NCBI GenBank assembly: GCA_013152545.1
Contig: JAADGF010000055.1
Location: 1 to 64,000 of the forward strand
Source of the DNA: Gammaproteobacteria bacterium
Lineage (GTDB): Bacteria > Pseudomonadota > Gammaproteobacteria > SZUA-152
Reading direction: 5' to 3'
Length of the DNA: 64,000 nt
Positions 47,614 through 58,307 of the stretch are shown one piece after another. A program made the position numbers and the translations under genes. Below the pieces are notes generated by a model. It did not search any database and was not told the DNA's origin. It worked only from the letters and a program-made list of their open reading frames with translations. Positions within the stretch are counted from its first letter, which is position 1. Each line of letters opens with the position of its first letter.

Positions 47614-47640
47614 CCCCGCTATTCCTAGCGGGGTTTTTTT
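47614..47640 (+). terminator. Rho-independent terminator of PEP-CTERM gene 2
   Basis: The stem CCCCGCTA / TAGCGGGG with loop TTCC is followed by seven T residues. It lies 52 bp after the stop codon at 47561. Confidence 0.95.
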
Positions 47641-47748
47641 ATGTAGCTACTGACCACATCATATTCAAGTTTCAAGCGATAAAGCCTTACCTCTTTTACG
47701 CTCCCCTCGGGAAAGCTTCCGATCCACATCAACAGTCTGTCAAAACAA

Positions 47749-47873
47749 CGGTAATTACTCAGCTTACCTTTGATTTGCCCGATTATTACTGTGTCAAAAG
47801 AGTTTTTTTACACCGGTAAACGTCGTACTTTATCCTTGTTCTGACAAATCAAAGGTAATCTGAGCCGTTACCG
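47749..47873. mobile_element. Small inverted-repeat (MITE-like) element
   Basis: The ends 47749-47777 (core TTACCTTTGATTTG) and 47845-47873 are inverted copies matching at 25 of 29 positions, enclosing 67 bp without coding content. A solo copy of the right end occurs at 2512-2540. No target duplication is clear, so the borders are approximate. It lies between two convergent genes, where it could also act as a transcript end. Confidence 0.65.
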
Positions 47874-47933
47874 AACATTTAACCTAAATTAATCAGGCCA
47901 AAATTCAGTTTGCAGCAGTTGTCTACCAAAAGA

Positions 47934-50741
47934 CTACTTCAGACTATTGTAAAGTGTTAGCGCCTTATCGGAATCCGAAAATTTAGCATCCTTCTGTAAA
48001 ATTTTCTCAAGCTCTTTTTTTGCCTCTTCTGAACGCCCCAGCTTATGCATTGCCACAGCCACATGGTAACGAATTTCGCTAAGTTGCGGCGCTTGAAGAG
48101 CTGCTTGCTGCAACAAAATCAAACCACGATTAACATCACCATGATTAACTAATAACCAACCGTAGGTATCGGCCACCTCGGGATTTTTAGGCAAAAGCTT
48201 ATAGGCCCTTTCTGCAAACTCTAGACTTTTCGCACTCTTTTCAAGGTGTAACAACCAGGCTAAATTGTTCAAAGCAACAATATTTTTTGGATCCAGCTTT
48301 ACGATATGACGATACAATTTCATCGCCGATTTGTTGTTCTGGCTTGCCTGATAGTTACCCGCCAATAACATCGCCACCCTAATATCATCAGCATGTTCTT
48401 TATTCCATGCTTTTAATAACTCGACTGTTTTGGCAGAATCACCTACCGCCTCGCTAACCCCAACCAGCTTAATCAATAGCTGCGATGTCTTAAATTTGTT
48501 AAAGCCGTCCTCATAGGCACGTGCCGCTTTCTTGAATTCCTGTTGACTGGCGTAAGTATCTCCCTCCAATATATACCCTACAGTCGATTTCGGATGTTGT
48601 TTTTTTATTGTTTCTGCTATTTTTAAGGCATCCTGAGGCATCTTCGTTTTTATTGCCAATTGTGCGCTGGCCAAAAGTGACGGCAGATGATTTGGAGCCA
48701 ACGTCAACGCCTTATCAAGGGCATCACCTGCCGCGTTAAATTCATCCCTACTGATATAGAGCTTTGCTAAAAGATAGTGACCTTCGGGCGACTTAGGGGT
48801 CTGATCGACCAATTTATTAAAGGTCACAACGGCATTGCTCTTCTGCTCTGCCGCCATTTGCGCCATACCCAATGCCTTTAAAATGGTCGCATTATTGGGT
48901 ATATCGGAATTCAATTGCCTGGCAGTCGATAATGCTTTTAATGCCTGATTTTGTCTCAAATAGTATTGCACCAAATAAATCCCTGGTAACGGATTGCTGG
49001 GATTCAGGGTGTTCGCCTTTTTAACATAGTTAAGCGACGCCGAGGTATCACCCTCTTTGCTGGCTATATCCCCCAGGGACATCAGCGCAGCGACGTGTCC
49101 TTCATTCACCTTTAATACTGATTGGTAATGTTTTTTTGCCGCATCGATTTTATCATCTTGTTGATCCATACGTGCGAGATTCATCATCGCAGGCAAGAAC
49201 GTTGCATTAATACTTAACGCTTTTTGAAATTGTTCACGTGCTTCTCTACGTTTTTTTAACCCAAGATATGCAGCGCCCGTCAAATTGTAGGCGATCGGGT
49301 TGTCTGCGCTTTTCTTTTGTAATGCATTTGCCTGTGCCAGTGCTTTTGAAAACTCCTTATTTTGAATATGTACCAAGATCAGCAATATATCCGCTTGCAC
49401 CAAATCAGGCCCTAACTCAATGGCAGACTCCAATTGCTCGACCGCTTCAGATTGTTTGCCACCAACCAACTGTGCTAATGCTAGCTGTGTCTTAATGTTG
49501 GCCGCATCCGGGGAAAGCTCAACCGCCTTAGTTAAATATTCCATCGCTTGACTACTGGTTTCACGATTGCGCATATAAGCGCTCCCTAACAAAGCCATTA
49601 GCTGCGCATCATTGTTGTATTTAGCCGCCAACGGCTTCATGATATCAATCGCTTTGCCGGGTTGATTTAACTTAACATAGACAGCACCTAATAATTTCAC
49701 AGCGGCTAAGTTTTGCGGCTGCGCAGCCACTACATTATCAAGCGCATATTCAGCCTGCTCAAAACGTTGATTGAGATAATGAATTTCACCCATTAATTGT
49801 AAGCTGGGTATATGATTGGGTGCCACTCGCAATACTTTTTCTAACGCTTTTTTTGTCTCGACCAAATCTTTTTTATTATAATAGGCCATTGCACGTATAT
49901 AGCTCGCCATCATTGGCGGATTTCGGACAAGACGATCAATTTCGTCCAACTTCGCCAGACTTTTATCAAACTCGCCGACACTAATGGCGATCGTCGCCAA
50001 ACCTAACTGCGCGGCCATATTAGAAGCATTAAACTTAATTGCCTGCTGTAAGTTTTTCTCAGCTGTTTCAAAGTTTCCTTGACGTCGTTCAATTTCTCCC
50101 AACGCAGTCCAGGCCGTAGAACTACTTGGCTCATGTTCGATTACTGTGTTAAGAAATGTTTTTGCTTCAGCAAAGTTACCTTCAGCAATGGCCAAACGTG
50201 CCTGCCCCAGGCGGGCATCGCTCGATAAAGCGTTAAATGTTAGTGCTTTAGAAAATTGCGCCCCTGCTTTATCAAAGTCGTTAAGCATAATATAGGCTTC
50301 GCCATACAATACATGGAGTTCTGCATTAACGGTGTCTGGATAGCTATTATCAACTTTAATATCATCCAGTATTCGCTGGGGTTGATTAATTAGCAAATAC
50401 GATTTAGCCAAGGGTGCGATAACTTTATTCATCGCAAACCCTAAACGTTTGGCACGCTCCAGTTCTTTTTCCGCCTGCGCTCCATCACCGAGTTCTAAAT
50501 AACTTACGCCTAACGTAAACCGCGCTTCGGCATTTTTCGAGTTTTTTTGCAATGAATTCTTCAATTCAATGATGGCTGCACTCACCTCCCCCTTGTTCAA
50601 GTGCGCCTTTGCTCTGGCCAAATATTCTTCGCTTGATGCCGCATAAGCTATTCCCGTGAATACTAGAAATAGACATAATACCCAGCAGCATAAATTGACA
50701 AAGTAATGGCAGATTGATGGTCTTATTTTAATAGTTATCAT
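47934..50741 (-). CDS. prsT: TPR-repeat protein PrsT of the XrtA system
   Basis: 935 residues. A signal peptide (hydrophobic 10-35, cut near AYA) is followed by more than twenty tetratricopeptide repeats filling the rest (for example AEARFTLGVSYLELGDGAQAEKEL, TAWTALGEIERRQGNFETAEKNL and VALNNLAWLLHLEKSAKSL). Length and position after prsK-prsR match PrsT (TIGR02917). It probably acts in the periplasm as a scaffold linking assembly and export proteins; biochemical work is thin. It lies 155 bp downstream of prsR, and that gap could hold its own promoter. Its stop is near the small inverted-repeat element. Confidence 0.93.
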   Translation of the reverse strand: MITIKIRPSICHYFVNLCCWVLCLFLVFTGIAYAASSEEYLARAKAHLNKGEVSAAIIELKNSLQKNSKNAEARFTLGVSYLELGDGAQAEKELERAKRLGFAMNKVIAPLAKSYLLINQPQRILDDIKVDNSYPDTVNAELHVLYGEAYIMLNDFDKAGAQFSKALTFNALSSDARLGQARLAIAEGNFAEAKTFLNTVIEHEPSSSTAWTALGEIERRQGNFETAEKNLQQAIKFNASNMAAQLGLATIAISVGEFDKSLAKLDEIDRLVRNPPMMASYIRAMAYYNKKDLVETKKALEKVLRVAPNHIPSLQLMGEIHYLNQRFEQAEYALDNVVAAQPQNLAAVKLLGAVYVKLNQPGKAIDIMKPLAAKYNNDAQLMALLGSAYMRNRETSSQAMEYLTKAVELSPDAANIKTQLALAQLVGGKQSEAVEQLESAIELGPDLVQADILLILVHIQNKEFSKALAQANALQKKSADNPIAYNLTGAAYLGLKKRREAREQFQKALSINATFLPAMMNLARMDQQDDKIDAAKKHYQSVLKVNEGHVAALMSLGDIASKEGDTSASLNYVKKANTLNPSNPLPGIYLVQYYLRQNQALKALSTARQLNSDIPNNATILKALGMAQMAAEQKSNAVVTFNKLVDQTPKSPEGHYLLAKLYISRDEFNAAGDALDKALTLAPNHLPSLLASAQLAIKTKMPQDALKIAETIKKQHPKSTVGYILEGDTYASQQEFKKAARAYEDGFNKFKTSQLLIKLVGVSEAVGDSAKTVELLKAWNKEHADDIRVAMLLAGNYQASQNNKSAMKLYRHIVKLDPKNIVALNNLAWLLHLEKSAKSLEFAERAYKLLPKNPEVADTYGWLLVNHGDVNRGLILLQQAALQAPQLSEIRYHVAVAMHKLGRSEEAKKELEKILQKDAKFSDSDKALTLYNSLK

Positions 50742-50895
50742 AGTCTCGATTTACCTTAACAGTGTTAAATCCCCATCACCAACAGACCTTCTCGAAAAAG
50801 TGTGTGTGAGCTATTTTTACTAGCTGCATTGCAATGCTTTGCCAGAAAACAGCTTATATACACTCTATCCAGAAACCTATTCGCGATGGGTATAA

Positions 50896-52257
50896 TTATC
50901 TTTTTAACCCATAGCGGGTCATCAAATCATATAATGTCGGCCGGCTCACACCCAACAACTCCGCAGCTTGTGACACATTATCCTTACATAGCGTTAAAGC
51001 CCGTTGTATGGCTTGTCGTTCAGCTATTTCACGAACCTGACGCAAATCAACACTAACATCATCAATATTCTCATTAATGACTAAATCCAAATCTTCAGCG
51101 GTTATTTGCTGACCTTCTGCCATAATCACAGCGCGCTTAACTTTGTTTTCCAGCTCACGTACATTACCAGGCCAAGTATGATTTTCAATTGCAGTAATGG
51201 CGCTAGCGGTATAGCCTTTGTAATTTTTCTTAAGCTGTTGGTTAAATCTGTCTAAAAACACTCTCGCCAATAACAAAGCATCACCCTCTCGCTCTCTTAA
51301 CGCCGGAATATCAATAGTAATTTCACTAATACGATAGTATAAATCTTCCCGAAAAGCCGATTGTTGAATAAGCTCAGGCAGATTCCGGTGAGTTGCACAA
51401 ATAACTCGCACATCAACCGGTATTTCTTCTCGACCGCCAACACGTTCAATTACTCTTTCCTGTAAAAATCGCAGCATTTTCGCCTGTAAAGCTAATGGTA
51501 AATCACCAACCTCATCTAAAAAAAACGTACCACCATTTGCATATTCAATTTTACCTCTTGTCTGTTTGGTCGCTCCTGTAAAAGCGCCTTTTTCATAACC
51601 GAATAGTTCACTCTCTAACAAGTTTTCTGGTATAGCTGCGCTGTTGATTGCGATAAAAGGTTTTTTTGCTCGTGGACTCAAGCCGTAAATAGCTTGTGCA
51701 ATGACTTCTTTACCAGTACCACTTTCCCCCAGCAATAACGTGGTGACATCTGTAGGTGCCAGTTTTTCCACTGTACGACAGACCTTTAACATCTGTGGAC
51801 TGGCGGTAATCACTCCCCCCAGGGGAGAAGGCAAATGCTGCTGTGAGAGTGTTCTGTTCTCTTTTTCCAAATGGAATAATTCGTAAGCACGATCCACAAT
51901 GAGACGAAGTATCTCTGGGTCAATGGGTTTTTGATAAAAATCATACGCCCCCATACCAATAGCTTTTACGGCATTTTCCCGTTCGTCATTACCCGTCACG
52001 ACAATAATTTTAGTATGCGGTGCCATCGACAAAATTGCGCCCAACGTCTCAAAACCTTCGGAGGCATTGGCTGCGTCCGGTGGTAAACCCAAGTCCAGAG
52101 TGACCACTGACGGGGAATGTTTCTTCACTTCAGCTAATGCGGTTTCCCTATCACCCGCAACTAAAATATCGTAATTTTCAAACGACCATCGAAGTTGGTT
52201 TTGCAAACCAACGTCATCTTCGATAACGAGCAATGATTTTAAGGCTGGTTTAGTCAT
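50896..52257 (-). CDS. prsR: Sigma-54-dependent response regulator PrsR
   Basis: 453 residues in NtrC layout. The receiver domain has Asp55 in VTLDLGLPPD. The AAA+ domain has Walker A GESGTGKE (177-184) and the sigma-54-contacting GAFTGAT (224-230). A Fis-type helix-turn-helix lies at the C-terminus (AAELLGVSRPTLYDLMTRYGL). It matches the PEP-CTERM-box response regulator. Phosphorylated by PrsK, it should activate sigma-54 promoters, most obviously those at 5697 and 46774 in this window. The start codon is 27 bp after the prsK stop, so they share a transcript. The receiver-AAA+ linker and all key residues look normal. Confidence 0.95.
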   Translation of the reverse strand: MTKPALKSLLVIEDDVGLQNQLRWSFENYDILVAGDRETALAEVKKHSPSVVTLDLGLPPDAANASEGFETLGAILSMAPHTKIIVVTGNDERENAVKAIGMGAYDFYQKPIDPEILRLIVDRAYELFHLEKENRTLSQQHLPSPLGGVITASPQMLKVCRTVEKLAPTDVTTLLLGESGTGKEVIAQAIYGLSPRAKKPFIAINSAAIPENLLESELFGYEKGAFTGATKQTRGKIEYANGGTFFLDEVGDLPLALQAKMLRFLQERVIERVGGREEIPVDVRVICATHRNLPELIQQSAFREDLYYRISEITIDIPALREREGDALLLARVFLDRFNQQLKKNYKGYTASAITAIENHTWPGNVRELENKVKRAVIMAEGQQITAEDLDLVINENIDDVSVDLRQVREIAERQAIQRALTLCKDNVSQAAELLGVSRPTLYDLMTRYGLKR

Positions 52258-52284
52258 ATATTATACCAATGCGTTGATCATCGA

Positions 52285-54408
52285 TTATTTTACCACCTCG
52301 ATTGTTTGAGCCGGGTTGATGTGGTTAGATTCTTCCGGCTGATAAATCTTTAGCCTGATTCGAAAAGTCGTGCCCATACCAGGCTCGCTAGTAACGGCAA
52401 ACTGTCCACCCATCGATGAAATAAACTCACGACTTTCGTACACCCCAATCCCCATGCCTGCATTTCCTTTTGTGGTATCAAATGGCTTGAAAAGGCGATC
52501 ACGAATAAACTGAGCGTCCATACCACAACCGTTGTCAGCGATTTCAACAACCGCGTGGTTACTGCTACAAAACAGTCGTACTTTTACAAACCCATTTTTA
52601 GACGTTGCCTCTTGAGCATTTTGTATTAAATGCTCAACAACGGCCATTAACCTGTCTTCATCAACAAGCACTTTGACGCCCTGCTCTTGTGTATCAAATA
52701 AAGGGATGGGTCTATCCACAGAACGATGCTCCACTGCGTCACAAATAACACTTTCAAGACAAACAATCTGTAATTGTTTGTCTTCGGTAATTTGATGCCT
52801 TCCCTTTCTGAGCTGAGCCAACATACGATTCATTTTATTGACTGCATTGTCAACAGTACGTATGGCATCTACCACGAACTCGGGATTATTTTTATGTTTT
52901 TCAGCGTTTTTTACCACCAAGGCCAATTGTGCCACAACATTTTTTAAGTCATGCACAACATATGCGGACAAACGATTAAACGTTTCAAATTGCCTTGCCC
53001 CCATCAACGCGTCATTGGTGTCGAGCAGCGCTAAGTAATTAGCAGCCTGGCGGCCAGTGGTTACCAGTAATTCCCGATCTTCCCAGTTGAGAGTCATAGT
53101 AGCACGACCACGCGCCAATACAATGAAACCATATAAATTAGCCTGCTGTAACAATGGAATAACTAACCACGCCTGTTGCAGGCCTTTCAACCATCCGGGC
53201 AGTTCCAATTCACCGTAAACAGCAGGCTCCTTTATATAATGGCCAATATCGATGACCCAACGTTTCGCTTTCAAAAATTGCACTAATGAGGCATTGTCAT
53301 TCGTATCGATATTATTCTCGTCCAAAGGCATGTTTAAGGTTGTCATCATTTGACAATTGCGCTGATCATTGCACTGCCAAAGAACACCACCCGGACTCTC
53401 AACAATTTCAGCAACCGCCTGCACCACACGATCCCTTAAACGCTCATCCAAGCCTTGACCAGACAAAGTGTTAATAAGACGCATCCATTCTTCACGGTAA
53501 TCGTAGCGATAGTTGAAAAAATGTTTACTAAGAAAAACCCGGCTACGTGCCCGCATTTGTCCTGAAAAGAGCAGTAATGCCAAGACCACGATAGCCCCAA
53601 ACAGAAATATAAGTTGCGCAACCCCACCCCAATTGCCACCATGTAATCGAATATAGTAACCACCTGCCGCCATGGCGATAAGGTAAATACCTGCTCCCAT
53701 TAGTGTCGTGGTGTGAAAAACAAATTGGCGGGATACATATACGTCTAAAGACCATTGTGGGTTCCGGGCAGCCGAAACAGCGATCAATGGAACAACCATT
53801 ATGTTGACAAACCCCCTTGCCGCCCAAACATCTAAATCGATTTTTTGCAGCAAAGATGCTTCAGCATAGAGATAAAAATCATAGGCAAACAAACCACCGA
53901 TACCAAAACACAGGTATTTAAGTGACCAACGTTGCTCTGATGTACCATTACGAAATAGCTGCTCCACCAGAATAAGCCCAGCAACCGCCACGACAATATG
54001 ACTAAAAACAAGAAGATCGAACACCCAGCCATCAAGCAATGCAGAATTCACCAGACCGATGTAACTCAGCACCCCCTCCGCAACCAGAACGACGGCCATC
54101 ACCACAAATGCAGTAACCTTCAACGGTAACTTGCTACTTGCTTCCCCGGCTTGCGTAAAAAGAATTGTTAATAAAAAAGCGATCCAGGCGGCATCACGAA
54201 GCATTTCTATAACCGCCAGGGACACCGACATTGGGTGGTCTGTGGTAGCTTGATATGCAGCAACAGCGGCCCATAGGATGCTCACAATGACCGCAATAAG
54301 CAGCACGCCACCCTGTCGCTTCCCCTGCCAACTGGATTTTAAAATCATCGACAAAACAAGAAACGCAACGGCGCAGCCTAAGTAACCGATGAATCCAGGA
54401 TTAGTCAT
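52285..54408 (-). CDS. prsK: Membrane sensor histidine kinase PrsK
   Basis: 707 residues. Eight or so membrane segments fill the first 300 residues. A GAF-like domain follows (about 310-470). The dimerisation/phosphoacceptor helix carries His486 in VVHDLKNVVAQ. The ATPase domain shows LIQNAQEA (N box), IADNGCGMD (G1) and GNAGMGIGVY (G2). Length and neighbours match the XrtA/PEP-CTERM histidine kinase PrsK. The signal it senses is unknown. Its gene lies between the priming sugar transferase and prsR, with short gaps (45 and 27 bp), so priming enzyme and regulators appear to form one transcript. Confidence 0.95.
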   Translation of the reverse strand: MTNPGFIGYLGCAVAFLVLSMILKSSWQGKRQGGVLLIAVIVSILWAAVAAYQATTDHPMSVSLAVIEMLRDAAWIAFLLTILFTQAGEASSKLPLKVTAFVVMAVVLVAEGVLSYIGLVNSALLDGWVFDLLVFSHIVVAVAGLILVEQLFRNGTSEQRWSLKYLCFGIGGLFAYDFYLYAEASLLQKIDLDVWAARGFVNIMVVPLIAVSAARNPQWSLDVYVSRQFVFHTTTLMGAGIYLIAMAAGGYYIRLHGGNWGGVAQLIFLFGAIVVLALLLFSGQMRARSRVFLSKHFFNYRYDYREEWMRLINTLSGQGLDERLRDRVVQAVAEIVESPGGVLWQCNDQRNCQMMTTLNMPLDENNIDTNDNASLVQFLKAKRWVIDIGHYIKEPAVYGELELPGWLKGLQQAWLVIPLLQQANLYGFIVLARGRATMTLNWEDRELLVTTGRQAANYLALLDTNDALMGARQFETFNRLSAYVVHDLKNVVAQLALVVKNAEKHKNNPEFVVDAIRTVDNAVNKMNRMLAQLRKGRHQITEDKQLQIVCLESVICDAVEHRSVDRPIPLFDTQEQGVKVLVDEDRLMAVVEHLIQNAQEATSKNGFVKVRLFCSSNHAVVEIADNGCGMDAQFIRDRLFKPFDTTKGNAGMGIGVYESREFISSMGGQFAVTSEPGMGTTFRIRLKIYQPEESNHINPAQTIEVVK

Positions 54409-54453
54409 TATCCGACCTTAAAGATATTCGATAGCATATCAATATGATAAATT

Positions 54454-55917
54454 TTAACGCCCCCCCCTACCCCAGATAACTTCATGAGCCGTTTGCAGAA
54501 TAACAACCAGATCCAGAAACAAAGTATAGTTTTTAATATAAAACAAATCATATTGCAATTTTTCCAGAGAATCTTTCTCTGAAGCACCATAGGGATAACA
54601 GACTTGCGCCCAGCCGGTAATTCCCGGCTTTACACGATGCCGTTCTGCAAAGTATGGGATTTTCTCAGAAAGCTTGGTAACAAATTCCGGCCGCTCTGGG
54701 CGGGGACCCACAAAACTCATGTCCCCTTTTAGCACATTAAAGATCTGCGGCAGCTCATCCAATCTGACTTTACGTATAAAGTCGCCCACCCGGGTAATAC
54801 GCGTATCATTTTTCTGGGCCCACTGCGCTCCAGCTTTTTCGGCATCCACTCGCATACTGCGAAATTTATAAACGTTGAACAACTTCCAATGCTGCCCAAC
54901 ACGTACCTGACGGTACAACACAGGACTTCGTAAACCGTCTTCACACATAATTGCAATTGCCACTAACAACATTGCCGGCCACACTAATAATAACAAAATG
55001 ACGCTGATCAAAATGTCAAACAAACGCTTCTGTATGCTCAAAAACTCACTCTGATTAAACCCATCAGTAAATATTAACCAACTGGGGTTCAAAATATCGA
55101 GCTTTATCTTACCAACCTCTCGCTCAAAAAAAGTCGTTAAATCGATCACATCAATGCCACTCAATTTGCAATCCAATAACTCATGCACCGGAAAGCTCTT
55201 GCGCCGACGATCACCCACCGCAACAACAATTTCATCCACCTGTAATTTGGTCGCCATGGTCAACAGCGGTACATCGGGGCGCAAAATAAGGTTTTCATCC
55301 ACAGCATCATGTTCTCCTTTCACATGTACATAACCAACAACCAGGAAACCACGGCGGTCGGTGCGGCGCCGTAATTGCTGTGAAATTTGAAGCGCTTGCA
55401 TTCCCGCTCCCAACACTAATACACGCCGCTTTAAGCTATCCTGATCAATAGTTTTGATAAAAACGAAACGAAGTCCTACAATCAAACAAAAAGCGATAAT
55501 AAGAGCGTAAGCTGTTACCCCTCGCCCAAGAAACAATTCAGGAATCAAGTAATAGACAATACTCATCGCCATTAAACCCAACAGAAATGCAGTCATAAGA
55601 CGTAGCATCATACCGGCAGGACCATGTCGAAATCGGCGCTGATACAGCCCCATCGCCCCCAGACTCACAAAGAGCACAAGGGAAAATGCAAGCGCCTTGG
55701 GGTAAACCTGCCCAACACTGGTGTATTGGATATCTGCATCACCCAAAAATCGCAACGTCATACCAGCGTAAATGGCAAATATAAAGACCAGAAATTCCAC
55801 AACCCCCATTAGAAGGAAGGAAACGGGAATATATTGTTTAAAAATACGAACCACGTTGTGTAAATCCGTTGTGTTTTTCGCAACACAAAATAAGCGCCAA
55901 AGATGCCTTAGCATCAT
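54454..55917 (-). CDS. Priming sugar transferase, XrtA-associated (TIGR03013-like)
   Basis: 487 residues. Four or five membrane segments and a Rossmann CoA-binding-like domain (RRVLVLGAGMQALQISQQL, about residues 164-182) form the N-terminal half. The C-terminal half is the bacterial sugar transferase domain: a membrane helix at KRLFDILISVILLLLVWP, then VYKFRSMRVDAEKAG, RLDELPQIFNVLKGDMSFVGPRP (split here for length) and GITGWAQVCY. It moves a sugar phosphate from a nucleotide donor to undecaprenyl phosphate and starts each EPS repeat. This is the PglC/WbaP type used in XrtA loci. It is the first gene of the prs transcript, and the 5' end lies in the 0.8-kb divergent region. Confidence 0.93.
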   Translation of the reverse strand: MMLRHLWRLFCVAKNTTDLHNVVRIFKQYIPVSFLLMGVVEFLVFIFAIYAGMTLRFLGDADIQYTSVGQVYPKALAFSLVLFVSLGAMGLYQRRFRHGPAGMMLRLMTAFLLGLMAMSIVYYLIPELFLGRGVTAYALIIAFCLIVGLRFVFIKTIDQDSLKRRVLVLGAGMQALQISQQLRRRTDRRGFLVVGYVHVKGEHDAVDENLILRPDVPLLTMATKLQVDEIVVAVGDRRRKSFPVHELLDCKLSGIDVIDLTTFFEREVGKIKLDILNPSWLIFTDGFNQSEFLSIQKRLFDILISVILLLLVWPAMLLVAIAIMCEDGLRSPVLYRQVRVGQHWKLFNVYKFRSMRVDAEKAGAQWAQKNDTRITRVGDFIRKVRLDELPQIFNVLKGDMSFVGPRPERPEFVTKLSEKIPYFAERHRVKPGITGWAQVCYPYGASEKDSLEKLQYDLFYIKNYTLFLDLVVILQTAHEVIWGRGGR

Positions 55918-56642
55918 TTAGAGTGATTCAAATTACCGAGGAGCACAACACAATAATTGACATATCGGGTATCAAGATGTCAAACGCGCAATAATAAGGC
56001 TTTTCGGCCAATAAAAACAGAATATTATGCACCTAATATATTGCAACAGTCCGGTATCATCCTGAAACCAATAGTTACCCCCCAGATTCCACGGCTGAAT
56101 AACGACCATCAGACCAGTCCTGTCAGTGCATTCAAGCTAAATCCATCAATTGAGCGCTTATCAAGTTGCACTAAATTTTTGAAACAATTCAAATATTGCA
56201 TTTTACCACCTTCACTCAAAGGCTCAGCATGCTTACGAATATGGAGCGCTGTCGAAAAATGCAAATTATGGCACTGGTACACATTCCTGGAGAGCATTTT
56301 GAGGTAAGTAGAACGTTGTTTCATTAACCAAATATGCCACGATATCACCTTCAGCGAAATGTTAAACAAACTCTGTAGGACGAGTTTCATTAACTTAGAC
56401 TCGGTTTAATAAAATCACCATCTAATCGTTACATCGGGTGGAAGGGGAGCGTAAACACTGTATCATCACCCCTGATTTACCCGGCGACTCTATAATGCGT
56501 TGCGCATAATTTCGTGCATGACACCATACAATAGCTTATACAATGTCTGATGCAATAAAATAGGGGCCAGTACATGACTATTGGGCGTGTCTTTGCTATT
56601 GTTCTGTCTGCATTTAATAAGCCGTCGCTAATAGGTCTTAAC

Positions 56643-56670
56643 GTTAATAAACTCAAGTTAATAAACTCAA
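56643..56670 (+). repeat. Tandem duplication of 14 bp (two copies)
   Basis: GTTAATAAACTCAA occurs twice back to back (56643-56656 and 56657-56670), 57 bp before the ugd start codon. It may alter promoter spacing. Confidence 0.9.
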
Positions 56671-56693
56671 GCTTAATCACTTGAATTTCCACT

Positions 56694-56715
56694 ATCGGAT
56701 CAAGATCGGATCAAG
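56694..56715 (+). repeat. Tandem duplication of 11 bp next to the ugd ribosome site
   Basis: ATCGGATCAAG occurs twice in tandem (56694-56704 and 56705-56715), directly followed by AGAG and the ATG at 56727. Copy-number change here would move the ribosome site context. Confidence 0.9.
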
Positions 56716-56726
56716 AGAGTAAAACA

Positions 56727-58064
56727 ATGAAAGTCACTATTTATGGTTCTGGCTATGTCGGATTGGTTACAGGTGCCTGTTTGGCAGAAGTGGGGAATGA
56801 CGTACTCTGCGTAGACATTGACCAAGGAAAAATCGATCAACTAAATAATGGCGAAATCCCTATTTTTGAACCCGGGCTGGGATTGGTCGTCACCAAAAAT
56901 AGCGAATCAGGACGTCTGCGTTTCACCACCAGCGCGACGGAAGGTATTGAGCATGGTTTGTACCAATTTATCGCCGTCGGTACGCCCCCCGACGAAGACG
57001 GATCAGCCGATTTACAATATGTCCTGTCAGTAGCGCGCAGCATCGGGGCTAATATGTCCGATTATCGCATTTTGGTTAACAAATCCACAGTGCCCGTGGG
57101 AACTGCCGATAAAGTACGCAGTGCTGTCAACGAAGAATTGAAAAAACGCAACGGTAAAGTCGAATTTGATGTGGTATCCAATCCTGAATTTCTTAAAGAA
57201 GGCGCAGCGATTGACGATTTCATGAAACCTGACCGTATCATCATTGGGACTGACAATCCTCGTACAGCGGAATTAATGAGAGCTCTGTACATGCCTTTTA
57301 ATCGTAATCGTGACCGGGTTATCAATATGGATATCCGTTCCGCTGAACTTACCAAATACGCTTCCAATGCAATGCTAGCCACCAAAATCAGTTTTATGAA
57401 TGAATTATCCAATCTCGCAGAACGTCTCGGTGCTGATATCGAAAAAGTGCGCATTGGCATGGGTTCAGACCCGCGTATCGGCTACCATTTTATTTATCCG
57501 GGCTGCGGCTACGGTGGCTCCTGTTTCCCGAAGGACGTACAGGCACTGGAACGCACCGCACACGACGTTGAATATCACGCTGAATTGTTAAGTGCTGTTG
57601 AATCCGTCAATAAACGCCAAAAACAGGTGTTATTTAACAAAATTTCAACACATTTTAATGGCGATCTCAACGGTAAAGTATTTGCTTTGTGGGGGCTAGC
57701 TTTCAAACCTAACACTGACGATATGCGCGAAGCACCCAGCCGAACCATTATGGAAGCACTCTGGGATAAAGGCGCATCAGTGAAAGCTTATGATCCTGAA
57801 GCTACAAACGAAGCAAGGCGCCTCTATGGTGACCGCGCCGATTTGCAACTCTGTGATAGTCCAGAAGCGGCATTGGATAATACCGACGCTCTGGTCATTG
57901 TCACTGAATGGAGCATTTTTCGCAGCCCTGATTTTAATAAAATCAAAAGCATGTTAAAACAACCGGTTATTTTCGATGGTCGTAACATATACGATCCTCA
58001 CATGCTGAAAAACCTGGGAATCGTCCATTACGCCATCGGGCGCGGCAATCAAAATGAACCGTAG
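56727..58064 (+). CDS. ugd: UDP-glucose 6-dehydrogenase
   Basis: 445 residues. The N-terminal NAD fold starts [23 protein letters not shown]. The catalytic Cys lies in [37 protein letters not shown] opens the C-terminal UDP-binding domain. The enzyme oxidises UDP-glucose to UDP-glucuronate in two NAD-dependent steps in the cytosol. It is the first of three plus-strand genes for acidic nucleotide sugars. The start is set by GAGAG upstream. The two tandem duplications just upstream may affect expression. Confidence 0.95.
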   Translation: MKVTIYGSGYVGLVTGACLAEVGNDVLCVDIDQGKIDQLNNGEIPIFEPGLGLVVTKNSESGRLRFTTSATEGIEHGLYQFIAVGTPPDEDGSADLQYVLSVARSIGANMSDYRILVNKSTVPVGTADKVRSAVNEELKKRNGKVEFDVVSNPEFLKEGAAIDDFMKPDRIIIGTDNPRTAELMRALYMPFNRNRDRVINMDIRSAELTKYASNAMLATKISFMNELSNLAERLGADIEKVRIGMGSDPRIGYHFIYPGCGYGGSCFPKDVQALERTAHDVEYHAELLSAVESVNKRQKQVLFNKISTHFNGDLNGKVFALWGLAFKPNTDDMREAPSRTIMEALWDKGASVKAYDPEATNEARRLYGDRADLQLCDSPEAALDNTDALVIVTEWSIFRSPDFNKIKSMLKQPVIFDGRNIYDPHMLKNLGIVHYAIGRGNQNEP

Positions 58065-58307
58065 CAATAATGCCAACAAAATAAGTAAGCTAACTTAATA
58101 AAGAATTTAACGACTCAGCACAAGATTTAAAATGCACCGTAACCGCTCAAACCATTGCCTTTGACTTGCTCAGCGAATAAAGAAAAAACACAGCGTTTAG
58201 CCAGGTAAAATAAGTGCCTTTGATGCGGTCATCGGATAAATTAAACGATAAACTGATGCAATTATTAATAAAAATAACGATTCTCACTCTCTTACGGCAG
58301 GTATATT

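Larger units (their letters stand above)
55918..56726. other. Divergent intergenic region before ugd
   Basis: 809 bp between the priming transferase (minus) and ugd (plus). It contains two perfect tandem duplications just before ugd, listed separately. A 93-codon minus-strand frame (56109-56390) has no recognisable domain. Promoters for both operons should be here, but I cannot place them with confidence. Confidence 0.5.

Noticed and set aside
56109-56390. 93-codon minus-strand ORF in the divergent region before ugd
   Set aside because: No recognisable motif and no convincing ribosome site; kept only as part of the intergenic description.
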